Shown: positions 17,136-26,118 of the stretch, one piece after another | Position numbering within the stretch: the stretch's first letter is position 1 | Layout of the letters: each line of letters starts with the position of its first letter | Assembly (NCBI GenBank): GCA_934320645.1 | Contig: CAKRFP010000002.1 | Coordinates: 1-64,000 of the forward strand | DNA: 64,000 bases | Direction of reading: 5' to 3' | Source: an uncultured Bariatricus sp. | Lineage (GTDB): Bacteria; Bacillota; Clostridia; Lachnospirales; Lachnospiraceae | Notes under the pieces: generated by a model | Told to the model about the DNA's origin: nothing | Database searches by the model: none | The model's input: the letters and a program-made list of their open reading frames with translations, nothing else | Made by a program: the position numbers and the translations under genes

Positions 17136-18425
17136 TTAAATGATTTGCAGCTGTTTCTGGTATTCATTTGTAAAAGGGGTGCCAAATTTCTCGGTGAGTG
17201 TGGATTCGTAGAGGTCGGAGGCAAAGATATCCAGGTTCAGGAGGGTCTGGGCGGCGGGGGTGAGGTTTTTGGCGTCTGCCAGTTTGGTGATCAGAGGGAT
17301 AGATGAGGTCTCTTTGATCTTTTTTAATATCTGGGCATCTTTTTTCTGAAAACCGAGGACACGGGCGTACAGGGCAGACTGTTCTTTTTGTGCTTCGCAG
17401 GAAATTGTGGCGGAAGCTGTTGTGGAACAGAAAGGGGGTTCGTGCCGGAAGGTGTCTTTTTTTATGCCGAGCAGGATATGCAGCAGGGAGCGGCTGATCC
17501 GGGTGTAGGTGAGTTCTCTGGTTTTCAGAAGATCACAGAAGGAACTCCAGGTGGCAAAATCATTCTTCCGGTTGATGATGCGGTTGGCGAGATCCTCGCT
17601 GACATCCAGGTAAGAGGTCAGCGAGGAGGAAGTCTCCAAAAGCAGGCGGTATTTTAAAAGGAGTGAAAAATCATCCTGGGTAACCGGAAGAGAGAACCGG
17701 TAATTCTTTCGCAGCAGATCCAGGGAAGCGGATGGAAGCTGGGCTGTGACCGGCTCGAAAACATTCTGCATCGGATCTGGATTTAAGAGCTGGTTCCGGA
17801 TCGCGGTGGCAGAGCTGAAGGTTTTGCAAAGGTCGGTATCGTGGTAGCCGGATTCCTGGCGGGAGATGGTAAAAGGCTCGATCGGACTTTTCAAATAGTG
17901 GAGCGCTTTTAAATATTCAATCCCAAGGGTGTTGTTTGGCGAGGACAGGATTCCGGCAAGGGAAGAATCTCCTGTGTATGCGCAGAGGGCAGTCTGACGC
18001 GCCTGTGGAAATGGTCTGCCTTTTCTCAGCTCGTCCTGCAGGATTTGTCGGTATGCTTCAGGTTCTTCGGAAAGAATCCGGGAAATCTGCGAAAGTTTCT
18101 GGATATCGCCGCATTCACTGCCAAAGCAGAGGGAAGAGATACAGCCAAGATTATTGAAAATGGAAACAGCGCCTCGGGCAAACAGTTCTGCGCTTCCGCA
18201 GGCGAAAAGAACCGGGAGCTCCAGAACGAGGGCTGCACCGCCCGAAAGGGCAGCTTTGGCACGCAGATGTTTTGGGGCAATGGCAGGGGTGCCGCGCTGG
18301 ACGAAGTCACCGCTCATAAGGATGACAGCTGCGTCTGCACCTGTTTTTCTGAGTGCCTCTTCTATATGATACTGATGTCCGTTGTGAAATGGATTATATT
18401 CTGCAATGATACCGACTGTTTTCAT
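17136..18425 (-). CDS. tmcAL: tRNA(Met) cytidine acetate ligase
   Basis: 429 residues from ATG 18425, chosen because AGGAG lies just upstream and the family motif starts there; an upstream in-frame extension is not family-like. KTVGIIAEYNPFHNGHQYHI carries the nucleotidyltransferase HxGH-type motif (HNGH), and LMSGDFVQRGTPAI and LELPVLFACGSAE follow. TmcAL (YlbM) activates acetate with ATP to make N4-acetylcytidine at the wobble position of elongator tRNA-Met in Firmicutes. Gene length is normal. It is transcribed divergently from mgtE. Confidence 0.9.
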   Translation of the reverse strand: MKTVGIIAEYNPFHNGHQYHIEEALRKTGADAAVILMSGDFVQRGTPAIAPKHLRAKAALSGGAALVLELPVLFACGSAELFARGAVSIFNNLGCISSLCFGSECGDIQKLSQISRILSEEPEAYRQILQDELRKGRPFPQARQTALCAYTGDSSLAGILSSPNNTLGIEYLKALHYLKSPIEPFTISRQESGYHDTDLCKTFSSATAIRNQLLNPDPMQNVFEPVTAQLPSASLDLLRKNYRFSLPVTQDDFSLLLKYRLLLETSSSLTSYLDVSEDLANRIINRKNDFATWSSFCDLLKTRELTYTRISRSLLHILLGIKKDTFRHEPPFCSTTASATISCEAQKEQSALYARVLGFQKKDAQILKKIKETSSIPLITKLADAKNLTPAAQTLLNLDIFASDLYESTLTEKFGTPFTNEYQKQLQII

Positions 18426-18546
18426 ACTTTTAACTAAAATCTCCTTGTGCATTGTTTGTGAAAAGATTATACTATAAAAAGAGTTTTTATGCAAAATACA
18501 TCCCATATTCTCTGCTTTTGGGGGGCGAAAAGGAGGAAGAGACAAG

Positions 18547-19899
18547 ATGAATAAAGAAAAGCTTCTTGATCTTCTGGAGAAGAGAGAGTACAAGGAATTA
18601 AAAGAAGAGTTAGGAAATTTGTATCCGGTTGATATTGCTGAAATTTTGGAGGATGTAGATGAAAAGCAGATGCTGCTTTTTTTCCGTTTGCTGGGGAAGG
18701 AAGAGGCGGCTGAGACATTTACCTATATGAACAGTGATATGCGTGAGATACTGATCGGCGCACTTACAGATTCCGAATTAAAAGAAGTCATGGACGAGAT
18801 GTATCTGGATGATACCGTAGACGTGATTGAAGAGATGCCGGCAAATGTGGTAGACCGTCTTCTGATGATGACGGATGAGGATACCAGAAAACAGATCAAC
18901 AGTCTGCTTAAATATCCGGAGGACAGCGCAGGAAGTGTGATGAATGTAGAATACATCGCCCTTCGTCCGGATATGACGGTTGCGGATGCCATTTTAAAGA
19001 TCCGGCAGGTCGGGATCAACAAAGAAACCATCTATACCTGTTATGTGACGGAGAAACGAAAGCTGATCGGTGTGGTGGATATCAAAGATCTGCTGACCAG
19101 CAGCGAAAGTCGTACGATGGAAGAGATCATGGATACCAATATTCTATATGCACACACCACGGATGACCAGGAGACGGTGGCATCAACCATCCGCAAGTAT
19201 GGTCTTGTGGCAATTCCAATCGTGGACAGGGAGCTTTGTATGGTCGGAATCGTAACAGTTGACGATGCGATGGAAGTCTTAAAAGAAGAGGCAACCGAAG
19301 ATATCAGTATCATGGCAGGTGTGACACCGAATGAAGACACCTATTTTGGAACCAGTGCATTCCAGCATGCGAAGAACCGAAGTGTCTGGCTTCTGTTTCT
19401 GATGCTTTCCGCAACTTTCAGCGGCATGGTTCTGGATCATTTTTCACCGGTGATCGTGGCGATGCCGGTTCTGAATACGTTTGTTCCGATGCTGACCGGA
19501 ACTGGCGGTAACTGCGGTTCCCAGAGCTCGACACTGATCATCCGCGGTCTGACGGTAGGAGAAGTGCAGTTCCGGGATATTTTCAAGGTTATTTTTAAAG
19601 AGTTCCGGGTGGCACTTCTCGTTGGGCTATTCCTTGCAGTTGTGAATGGAATCCGTGTCGTGCTGATGTACCAGGGGAAGATCGATAATCCGGTTCTGCT
19701 TGCATTTGCACTGGGACTTACTTTAATGTGTACGGTGGCAATGGCAAAACTGATTGGCTGTACCCTGCCGCTTGCAGCGAAGAAGATCGGACTGGATCCG
19801 GCGATCATGGCAGCGCCGCTGATCACTACACTGGTAGATACCGGTACAACACTGGTATATTTTACAATTGCAACCCATATTTTTCATCTGACAGTGTAA
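18547..19899 (+). CDS. mgtE: Magnesium transporter MgtE
   Basis: 450 residues with the three MgtE parts in order: an acidic N-terminal superhelical domain (residues 1-130), a CBS pair (about 130-255, with IYTCYVTEKRKLIGVVDIKD and IPIVDRELCMVGIV), and a five-helix membrane domain starting near residue 280. The pore motif PVLNTFVPMLTGTGGNCG...SS is present. It is a Mg2+-gated channel-like importer in the cell membrane; the cytosolic domains sense magnesium. No M-box riboswitch fits in the 120 bp upstream. Confidence 0.96.
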   Translation: MNKEKLLDLLEKREYKELKEELGNLYPVDIAEILEDVDEKQMLLFFRLLGKEEAAETFTYMNSDMREILIGALTDSELKEVMDEMYLDDTVDVIEEMPANVVDRLLMMTDEDTRKQINSLLKYPEDSAGSVMNVEYIALRPDMTVADAILKIRQVGINKETIYTCYVTEKRKLIGVVDIKDLLTSSESRTMEEIMDTNILYAHTTDDQETVASTIRKYGLVAIPIVDRELCMVGIVTVDDAMEVLKEEATEDISIMAGVTPNEDTYFGTSAFQHAKNRSVWLLFLMLSATFSGMVLDHFSPVIVAMPVLNTFVPMLTGTGGNCGSQSSTLIIRGLTVGEVQFRDIFKVIFKEFRVALLVGLFLAVVNGIRVVLMYQGKIDNPVLLAFALGLTLMCTVAMAKLIGCTLPLAAKKIGLDPAIMAAPLITTLVDTGTTLVYFTIATHIFHLTV

Positions 19900-19939
19900 C
19901 ATTGTACTGAAAAATATTACGTGAAAAAAATAACATTGC

Positions 19940-19968
19940 TTGTATACAATGTGTGCAAGGAGTATAAT
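19940..19968 (+). promoter_or_regulatory. Sigma-A promoter of ackA
   Basis: TTGTAT (19940-19945), 17-bp spacer, perfect TATAAT (19963-19968), 59 bp before the ackA start. Confidence 0.7.
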
Positions 19969-20027
19969 TAAGAATAGAGTGTGAGTTCTAATAAAGAAAA
20001 TTCTAGTACCAGAAGGGAGAAACATCA

Positions 20028-21215
20028 ATGAATGTATTAGTAATCAACTGCGGAAGTTCATCACTGAAGTTCCAGCTCATCAACTCAGAATCGGAGGCGG
20101 TTCTCGCAAAAGGACTTTGCGAAAGAATCGGTATTGACGGAAGACTTACCTATCAGCCGGCAGATGGAGAGAAGAATGTATCTGAGAAGGCTATGCCTAC
20201 ACATACAGAAGCAATCCAGTTCGTAATCGACGCGCTGACAGATGCAGATACAGGTGTTGTTAAGAGTCTTAACGAAATCGGAGCAGTCGGACATCGTGTT
20301 GTACACGGCGGAGAAAAATTTGCAAAATCTGTAGTTGTAACACCGGAAGTAAAAGCTGCAATCGCAGAGTGCAATGACCTTGCACCACTTCACAATCCGG
20401 CAAATTTAATCGGAATCGAAGCTTGTGAAAGCCTGATGCCGGGAACACCACAGGTTGTAGTATTTGATACGGCTTTCCATCAGACAATGCCTGAAAAAGC
20501 TTACATGTACGGACTTCCATATGAATATTATGAAAAATACAAAGTAAGACGTTACGGATTCCACGGAACAAGCCACAGCTTTGTATCTAAGAGAGTTGCA
20601 GAGATCGTTGGAAAACCATACAATGCAACAAAGACAATCGTATGCCACCTTGGTAACGGAGCATCCATCTCAGCAGTTCTTAATGGAGAATCTGTAGATA
20701 CATCTATGGGACTTACGCCACTGGAAGGTCTTGTAATGGGAACACGTTCCGGAGATATCGATCCGGCAATCATGGAATTCATTGCAAAGAAAGAAGACCT
20801 TGATATTGCAGGAATCATGAATGTTCTGAATAAGAAATCAGGTGTGGAAGGTGTATCCGGTGTATCCAGCGACTTCCGTGATCTTGAAGAAGCAGCAAAT
20901 GCGGGAAACAAACGTGCAAGACTTGCACTTGACGTATTTGCTTACAGAGTAGCAAAATATGTTGGTGCTTACACGGCAGCTATGAACGGTGTAGATAACA
21001 TCGTATTTACAGCTGGTATCGGAGAGAATGCAGGTACTGTAAGAACAGCAGTATGTAGCTACCTTGGCTATCTTGGAATTACAATCGACGAAGAAGCAAA
21101 TGCAAAACGTGGAGAAGAGATCGTAATCTCTACACCGGATTCAAAAGTGAAAGTCCTTGTAGTTCCGACAAACGAAGAACTTGCAATCGCAAGAGAGACA
21201 GTTGCACTGGTATAG
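20028..21215 (+). CDS. ackA: Acetate kinase
   Basis: 395 residues. It makes ATP and acetate from acetyl phosphate, the energy-yielding end of fermentative acetate formation. NVLVINCGSSSLKF is the first phosphate loop of the acetate/sugar kinase fold. GHRVVHGG, FDTAFH, CHLGNGAS, TSMGLTPLEGLVMGTRSGD and FTAGIGEN are the classical motifs, including the catalytic Asp and Arg. No phosphotransacetylase gene (pta) is adjacent, unlike many Clostridia where pta precedes ackA. The gene has its own promoter. Confidence 0.98.
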   Translation: MNVLVINCGSSSLKFQLINSESEAVLAKGLCERIGIDGRLTYQPADGEKNVSEKAMPTHTEAIQFVIDALTDADTGVVKSLNEIGAVGHRVVHGGEKFAKSVVVTPEVKAAIAECNDLAPLHNPANLIGIEACESLMPGTPQVVVFDTAFHQTMPEKAYMYGLPYEYYEKYKVRRYGFHGTSHSFVSKRVAEIVGKPYNATKTIVCHLGNGASISAVLNGESVDTSMGLTPLEGLVMGTRSGDIDPAIMEFIAKKEDLDIAGIMNVLNKKSGVEGVSGVSSDFRDLEEAANAGNKRARLALDVFAYRVAKYVGAYTAAMNGVDNIVFTAGIGENAGTVRTAVCSYLGYLGITIDEEANAKRGEEIVISTPDSKVKVLVVPTNEELAIARETVALV

Positions 21216-21263
21216 TATAATAGAAGAAATTAGAAAAAACCTTAAAATCTGTAAATAATCTGG

Positions 21264-21291
21264 TTGACAAAAAGAATTTACATGGTATAAT
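21264..21291 (+). promoter_or_regulatory. Sigma-A promoter of DUF177-rpmF
   Basis: Consensus TTGACA (21264-21269), 16-bp spacer, consensus TATAAT (21286-21291). The DUF177 start is 28 bp downstream. Confidence 0.85.
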
Positions 21292-21319
21292 AGTTTAGGT
21301 GTGAACAGGAGAATGAATT

Positions 21320-21847
21320 ATGTTAATTGACCTGTCCGAAGTCTTATCTGAACCGCATAAGTCCATTGACAAAGTGGTCGGCACTGAGATGAAAGAAGTG
21401 AAGGTGAACGGAAGTAAGTTTCCGGTAAGCCAGACACAGCCTGTGCATATTCATGTTGAGTATGCCGGAGAGAAAAAACTTCATATCAGTTGTGAGACAA
21501 GTCTTACGGTGATCATTCCGTGCGACAGATGTCTTACAGATGTACCGACAGATTTCACGCTTTCTTTTAAGAAGCAGGTGAATACAGCTCTGGCAGACGG
21601 AGAAGATGATGGCGAATCCGATGAAGCGAATTACATTGACGGATATCATCTTGATGTGGAGCAGCTGCTCTATAACGAGATTTTAGTAGGGTGGCCGATG
21701 AAAGTTCTATGTAGCGAAGACTGTAAAGGGATTTGCAGTGTATGTGGTCAGAACTTGAATGAGGGAAGCTGCGACTGCGAAGACACCAGTCTTGACCCTA
21801 GAATGTCAGTTATCCGCGATCTTTACAAGAATTTTAAGGAGGTGTAA
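21320..21847 (+). CDS. DUF177 (YceD-like) protein
   Basis: 175 residues. An N-terminal beta-rich region is followed by the acidic segment DGEDDGESDEANYIDG and the C-terminal cysteine set CSEDCKGIC..CGQNLNEGSCDC, the DUF177 signature. Members lie immediately before rpmF across bacteria, as here with 3 bp between the genes. In plants and E. coli relatives have been linked to 23S rRNA accumulation, so a ribosome-assembly role is likely but unproven here. Confidence 0.92.
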   Translation: MLIDLSEVLSEPHKSIDKVVGTEMKEVKVNGSKFPVSQTQPVHIHVEYAGEKKLHISCETSLTVIIPCDRCLTDVPTDFTLSFKKQVNTALADGEDDGESDEANYIDGYHLDVEQLLYNEILVGWPMKVLCSEDCKGICSVCGQNLNEGSCDCEDTSLDPRMSVIRDLYKNFKEV

Positions 21848-21850
21848 CCT

Positions 21851-22033
21851 ATGTCAATTTGTCCAAAGAATAAATCTTCTAAAGCAAGAAGAGACAAAAG
21901 AAGAGCAAACTGGAAAATGAGCGCACCGAATCTGGTGAAATGCAGCAAATGTGGAGAACTTATGATGCCACACAGAGTTTGCAAAGCTTGTGGATCTTAC
22001 AACAAGAGAGAAATCGTTACTGTAGAAAACTAA
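21851..22033 (+). CDS. rpmF: 50S ribosomal protein L32
   Basis: 60 residues. CPKNKSSKARRDKRRANW is the conserved basic start of L32 and CSKCGELMMPHRVCKACG the zinc-binding Cys4 set. GGAGG overlaps the DUF177 stop region, so the genes are translationally coupled. In most relatives rpmF is followed by plsX; here a terminator and then unrelated mobile DNA follow. Confidence 0.97.
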   Translation: MSICPKNKSSKARRDKRRANWKMSAPNLVKCSKCGELMMPHRVCKACGSYNKREIVTVEN

Positions 22034-22052
22034 TTACAAAAGGCTATAGTAC

Positions 22053-22088
22053 AGGAGTTAGGCGTAGTGCTTAACTCCTTTTCTTTTT
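22053..22088 (+). terminator. Terminator of the DUF177-rpmF operon
   Basis: AGGAGTTA pairs with TAACTCCT around a GC-containing loop and is followed by TTTCTTTTT. It is the last clearly chromosomal signal in the window. Confidence 0.85.
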
Positions 22089-22091
22089 AAT

Positions 22092-22113
22092 TTAACCCAA
22101 TTTTAACCCAATT
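22092..22113. repeat. Tandem 11-bp repeat, possible element boundary
   Basis: TTAACCCAATT occurs twice back to back, directly after the rpmF terminator. Base composition and gene content change here. It may be part of an attachment site for the mobile region, but the other end is not in the window, so this cannot be tested. Confidence 0.3.
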
Positions 22114-22323
22114 GAGATTGCAAAATAATTGAATAGAGCTGTGTATAAGATTGAGTTTTAGAGATAAATGGAATGATAAGATATTTGACACAAGCATATT
22201 GAAGACGAGTATGCTTATTTGAGATATTTTATATCTCCATACACAAATAATACAGGTATATCGGTCAGGTTTAAAAGTACCCCCGGTATGCCTATTTTTT
22301 ACGCTTTATACAACTGCTGCCAG
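22114..22323. other. Non-coding left end of the mobile region
   Basis: AT-rich, no supported ORF. It contains TTTAAAAGTACCCCCGGT at 22270-22287, which recurs with one difference at 25766-25783. CTGCTGCCAGT at 22313-22323 recurs near 25726. The two shared words appear in opposite order at the two places. They may mark the limits of a 3.5-kb cassette. Confidence 0.5.
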
Positions 22324-22530
22324 TTATTTTTTCTTAGTTGATCTGCCAACCAAATAATCTATGGACACATCATAATAATCTGCAAGCTTAATAAATACCT
22401 CTATCGGGATATTTATTTTACCAAGCTCATATTTTGAATATGTTGTTTGCTTGATATTCAGATATTCAGCTAATTCTATTTGTTTTTTATCATTATCTTC
22501 TCGAAGATTACGAATGTTCTCAAATAGCAT
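22324..22530 (-). CDS. XRE-family HTH repressor
   Basis: 68 residues from ATG 22530, chosen because AAGGGA lies 9 nt upstream and MLFENIRNLRED is the usual start of this family; ATG 22551 is an alternative. KQIELAEYLNIKQTTYSKYELGK is the helix-turn-helix, and ADYYDVSIDYLVGR the typical end. It is probably the repressor of the small cassette up to 25.8 kb. Three CGACTAT half-sites directly upstream are a likely operator for it. Confidence 0.88.
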   Translation of the reverse strand: MLFENIRNLREDNDKKQIELAEYLNIKQTTYSKYELGKINIPIEVFIKLADYYDVSIDYLVGRSTKKK

Positions 22531-22579
22531 ATCCGTGTCCCTTTCAGTCATTTGTACCAATTATATAAAAGTCTTCCCG

Positions 22580-22611
22580 CGACTATTGAAAAATAGTCGT
22601 ATTACGACTAT
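22580..22611. promoter_or_regulatory. Operator cluster for the XRE repressor
   Basis: CGACTAT at 22580-22586, ATAGTCG at 22593-22599 and CGACTAT at 22605-22611 give two overlapping inverted pairs, between the repressor gene and the rightward leader. Repressor binding here would control both directions. Confidence 0.6.
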
Positions 22612-23096
22612 AATTAAAAATATTAAAGGAGGAAGAGGAGAGCCTGAAAACAGGCAGAAAGTGTAATTGAATAAGATATTCAATTATAAGGAGCGATATT
22701 ACGCATATCGATAAAACCCTATAAACTACTAGGTAATTGACACGTCTATACGGAAAAACTGTTAAAATAGTTGAATCAAATAATAGGAATGATTCCTATT
22801 TTTGTTAAAAGTATCAAGGTTTTTACGATATGAAGTGCGATAACTTGTGTATCTTTTGGGGTAATGCGAAAATGCTTGTAAAATAGGCGATTTAAGCGAT
22901 TTTGAATGCTTAATGGTAAGATGTTCGGACAAGTATATAAAAAGGCTTATTTGCTTAATTTTAGGGCAAATTTGACGTTCCCTGGATGAAGGTATATGAG
23001 AGATAGGTTATCGAAGTAGGAACGGTGTTTTTTGCGATATGAAGTAATATAACTGCAAGGATAATGAAAAAGAAAAATATGTGATGGGGGAAAGAA
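22612..23096 (+). other. Long non-coding leader with internal terminator and a direct repeat
   Basis: 485 bp without a convincing gene. AAAGGAGGAAGAGGAG at 22623 looks like a ribosome binding site but only tiny frames follow. ATAGGAA/TTCCTAT with TTTTT (22783-22804) looks like a terminator. CGATATGAAGT occurs at 22826-22836 and again at 23035-23045, each followed three bases later by ATAACT. The segment could hold a short regulatory RNA and a second regulated promoter for the genes at 23,097 onward. Confidence 0.45.
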
Positions 23097-23759
23097 ATGG
23101 AAGATGCATATCAATATCACGAAGTAAATTCAGAGCAGTCGGAACAATCACAGAACAATGATGAACCTCCGAAAAAGAAGGGCAAAATCAAAAAGATATT
23201 AACTATAGCGTACATAGTATTATCTGTTTTTGTGATTGGAGATATGTCAAGTAATATATCTTCTCTGGAATCTGCTAATAACAAACTGGAAAATGAAAAC
23301 ACGGATTTGGAAATCCAAGTGGATTCTTTGAAGGAGTTAAAGGATAAAAATGCTGAATTAAAAAATCAGTTGGCAGAGAAAGAAGATTTTGAATCTAAAT
23401 ACAATGACTTAAATTCTCAGATTGAAGATTATAAGGATCAGCAAGCCACAATCAATGATCAGAACAATAAGCTTACTGAATTGCATTCTCAGTATGATTC
23501 ATTACAGGCTGACCGAGATAATTTACAACAGCAAGTGGATGCTAAGAAAGCAGCTGAAGAACAGGCGGCACGTGAAGCACAAGAGCAACAATTACAACAG
23601 CAGCAAGCACAAAGCAATGAAACAACAGTATATTGGACTTCTGGCGGAGAATGTTATCATTCGACTCCAAACTGTGCAACATTAAAACGATCTACCAGTA
23701 TTAGCAGTGGTCCGGTAAGTTCATGTGGTGGAAGAAGACCTTGTAAAGTGTGTCACTAA
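23097..23759 (+). CDS. Membrane-anchored coiled-coil protein with C-terminal Cys/His domain
   Basis: 220 residues. Residues 1-30 are polar and basic, one hydrophobic helix follows (ILTIAYIVLSVFVIGD), then a long coiled coil to about residue 150, a glutamine-rich stretch, and a C-terminal domain with GGECYHSTPNC and GGRRPCKVCH. That last pattern (YHxxxC...PCxxC) recurs at the ends of secreted or membrane Firmicutes proteins and resembles an Ada-type metal site. The Cys domain is likely outside or on the far side of the membrane. Function unknown. Confidence 0.7.
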   Translation: MEDAYQYHEVNSEQSEQSQNNDEPPKKKGKIKKILTIAYIVLSVFVIGDMSSNISSLESANNKLENENTDLEIQVDSLKELKDKNAELKNQLAEKEDFESKYNDLNSQIEDYKDQQATINDQNNKLTELHSQYDSLQADRDNLQQQVDAKKAAEEQAAREAQEQQLQQQQAQSNETTVYWTSGGECYHSTPNCATLKRSTSISSGPVSSCGGRRPCKVCH

Positions 23760-23826
23760 GAAAAAAGATGTATATAAAATACAGTATGGATATTAAAAAA
23801 TGCGAGAGAATGAGGGAGAAATAGAT

Positions 23827-24633
23827 ATGGCTTTAATAAAATGTCCGGAGTGCGGAAAAGAGATTAGTGATTCCGCGGTTAAATGTCCAAAATGTGGTTA
23901 TCCGTTAAAAGCAGAAAATAAGAGAAGAGAAAAAGAAAATAAAGATCAAAAATTAATAGAGTGCCCAGAATGTCATAATATGGTAGAATCGCAGTTTGCT
24001 ACATGTCCTTGTTGCGGTTATGCGTTAAAAAAGAAACCAATAGTAGTAATTGAAAAAATTAGAAATATTTTAAAATCGAAAAAAGGCAAAAAAATATTGA
24101 TTATAGGTATAGTTTTAATTGTAATTATTGGTGGATTTATAGGATATAAATGTACATATAATGAATTTACTCAATATACAAAATATATAGGAAAAAGTTA
24201 TAAAAAGCTGCCAAAAGGATTAGAGCACAAAGATTTAGAGTATGAGGATGACACTTGGCTTGCATCTACTACAAAAGAAGATACAAGTATATGTAGTGTG
24301 AAGGGTATTATTTATTATAGATATAGTAAAATGGATATGTCGGAATATGGAACAAAAGCAGATCAGATATATGGCGTAGAATGGGATGCTGATAATCCGG
24401 ATCAAAAAGATTGTGAAGAAATTCAAGACAAACTAGTAAAAATTTATGGAAGCTATGATAAGAAAAAGATAACAGATTGGCTTGATGATGATTATCTTGA
24501 TGTGGATGAAAAATATACGGAATATACATGGAATGATGAAAAAGGAATGAATATTACATTCACAATACATGACGAAGATGATGAAGATGATAGTATAGAT
24601 GAAGTGTATATTTCTTGGGAAAAAGCAAAATAA
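23827..24633 (+). CDS. Zinc-ribbon membrane protein
   Basis: 268 residues from ATG 23827, preceded by GAGGGAG. Two zinc ribbons at the N-terminus (CPECGKEISDSAVKCPKCG; CPECHNM...CPCCG), a basic stretch, one hydrophobic helix (ILIIGIVLIVIIGGFIGY) near residue 105, then an acidic C-terminal domain of about 150 residues. The architecture is common among Firmicutes zinc-ribbon proteins of unknown role. Low G+C. Confidence 0.7.
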   Translation: MALIKCPECGKEISDSAVKCPKCGYPLKAENKRREKENKDQKLIECPECHNMVESQFATCPCCGYALKKKPIVVIEKIRNILKSKKGKKILIIGIVLIVIIGGFIGYKCTYNEFTQYTKYIGKSYKKLPKGLEHKDLEYEDDTWLASTTKEDTSICSVKGIIYYRYSKMDMSEYGTKADQIYGVEWDADNPDQKDCEEIQDKLVKIYGSYDKKKITDWLDDDYLDVDEKYTEYTWNDEKGMNITFTIHDEDDEDDSIDEVYISWEKAK

Positions 24634-24706
24634 TTTTATTAGCACTGGATTTAAATGATTCAGTGCTTTATTATAGTGTTTAGAGTAATCAAAAGAGGTA
24701 ACTGAA

Positions 24707-25696
24707 ATGTCTGTTACAAAAAAAAGTGGGGCGTTTTATGTAATTCATCCAGAAAATTCAGGACAGGAAAAAGATATTCAAAGAAAATATAATCGCCATT
24801 ATGATAAAGAGAAGAAAGAACAAAAACGAAAAAATCGAGAACAATTTTATATTAAATTTTTGTCAAAAAAATATAATTTAAAACAGAAAAAAATATATGA
24901 GTTAATGGATGAGTTTGAAAAGAAATGTGTTTACAATAAAAATGGAAAATGTTTGGGTAGAGTGTGTATGCCAGGAGAAAAGGAATGCATATATTATAAA
25001 CGTTTTCAAGATATTGTTAAGGTTGAAGCTTATAAAAAAGAAATAGAAGATATAGCCAAAAGAGTACATAAGAGAGAAAAAGAGATAAAAAGTATTCAGT
25101 CGGTAGTCGAACAAGGCACATTAAAAAAGAAGCAGTGTAGACAGATAAATATTAAAGATTTTGTTGTTAGAACAGCTGCATTTAAGTGTATGCATAAACA
25201 TCACACTATAGAAAATATTGATGCGGTAGTAGATGTACATGAAGATGACGGTAAAAAGCATTCTGTTAAGATTACTGCCGGATACTGCACTCAGTGTAAC
25301 ATTTATTTTATTATGGATTCCGTGTATCGGAATTTGAAGAGACAAGGAATTATCTTATGCCGGATTACAGATGAAAAAACTTATCTGAAGGGTGGATTTA
25401 TGAATGGTGCAAAATTGGCACAGGAATCTATTCTAATGCAGTATGGATATAATGTATCACAGATGGAAGGATTATCTGCAACAAGACGGCAGAAGATACT
25501 GGCGGTAATAATTGATAATAAGGTATTATCTAAAAATGAAATTATCAGCTATTTGGATTTCTTTATCCGGCAGCATGGCAGACGAAGTAATATGGAACTT
25601 GCAGTTGCTAAATGGGAGGATGACCGTAATTTTGTAGAACATTACAGAATTGGTGAGTATACGCAGTATGGAGTGAATGCAATACATAGAAGATAA
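24707..25696 (+). CDS. Cysteine-cluster hypothetical protein
   Basis: 329 residues, no family recognised with certainty. A very basic N-terminal 60 residues, a Cys cluster (CVYNKNGKCLGRVCMPGEKEC, residues about 67-90), a second Cys/His region (KCMHKHHT and CTQC, about 160-200), then a C-terminal helical domain with GLSATRRQKILAVIID and ISYLDFFIRQHGRRSN. The metal-site candidates plus basic character suggest nucleic-acid binding. It ends the 22.3-25.8 kb cassette. Confidence 0.6.
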   Translation: MSVTKKSGAFYVIHPENSGQEKDIQRKYNRHYDKEKKEQKRKNREQFYIKFLSKKYNLKQKKIYELMDEFEKKCVYNKNGKCLGRVCMPGEKECIYYKRFQDIVKVEAYKKEIEDIAKRVHKREKEIKSIQSVVEQGTLKKKQCRQINIKDFVVRTAAFKCMHKHHTIENIDAVVDVHEDDGKKHSVKITAGYCTQCNIYFIMDSVYRNLKRQGIILCRITDEKTYLKGGFMNGAKLAQESILMQYGYNVSQMEGLSATRRQKILAVIIDNKVLSKNEIISYLDFFIRQHGRRSNMELAVAKWEDDRNFVEHYRIGEYTQYGVNAIHRR

Positions 25697-26084
25697 GAGA
25701 TAATAATTGATTTCCCACTCCTGCTGCCAGTACCCACCAATCCGGGGGTAACTGATCTGGCGTAGTTTTAAAGTACCCCCGGTGCTGCTGAAACATCAGC
25801 TCCAAAATTTGACCGAGCGTGTAGATGAATCACATTATAGCTTTCCGGCGCAGCGTTTTCCTCTTTAAGGTTTTAACTACCCCGCACGCTGTAACCCGTG
25901 TCACAGACCAACAGACCGCATAAGTTAGTGCTAATCTTTTGATTAAATCGCAGAAAATCAGACTAGAAAATAATAAAAAAGAGATTCCCTATCAACTGGA
26001 AACCTCTGCATATTTGAAACAAAAATACCCCGATATACTCAAATTTAACCGTTGCTATAGACCAGTTATCAGGGTATGAAAATT
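25697..26084. other. Intergenic region with hairpin and cassette-end repeat
   Basis: No supported gene. CCGGGGGTA (25742-25750) can pair with TACCCCCGG (25774-25782) to form a hairpin; its right arm lies in the 18-bp repeat shared with 22270-22287. The next 300 bp contain a GC-rich patch (ACCCCGCACGCTGTAACCCG) but no frame with a ribosome binding site. Confidence 0.5.
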
Positions 26085-26113
26085 AGGACTAGGAGAAATC
26101 CCAGTCCTTTTTT
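26085..26113. terminator. Terminator between convergent units
   Basis: AGGACT pairs with AGTCCT with an inner GG/CC extension; TTTTTT follows on the plus strand. It lies at the 3' end of the minus-strand secreted-protein gene. Confidence 0.65.
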
Positions 26114-26118
26114 ACACT

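Noticed and set aside
18426..18546. Magnesium riboswitch (M-box) before mgtE
   Set aside because: Only 120 bp are available and they hold the tmcAL start signals; no M-box pattern was seen.
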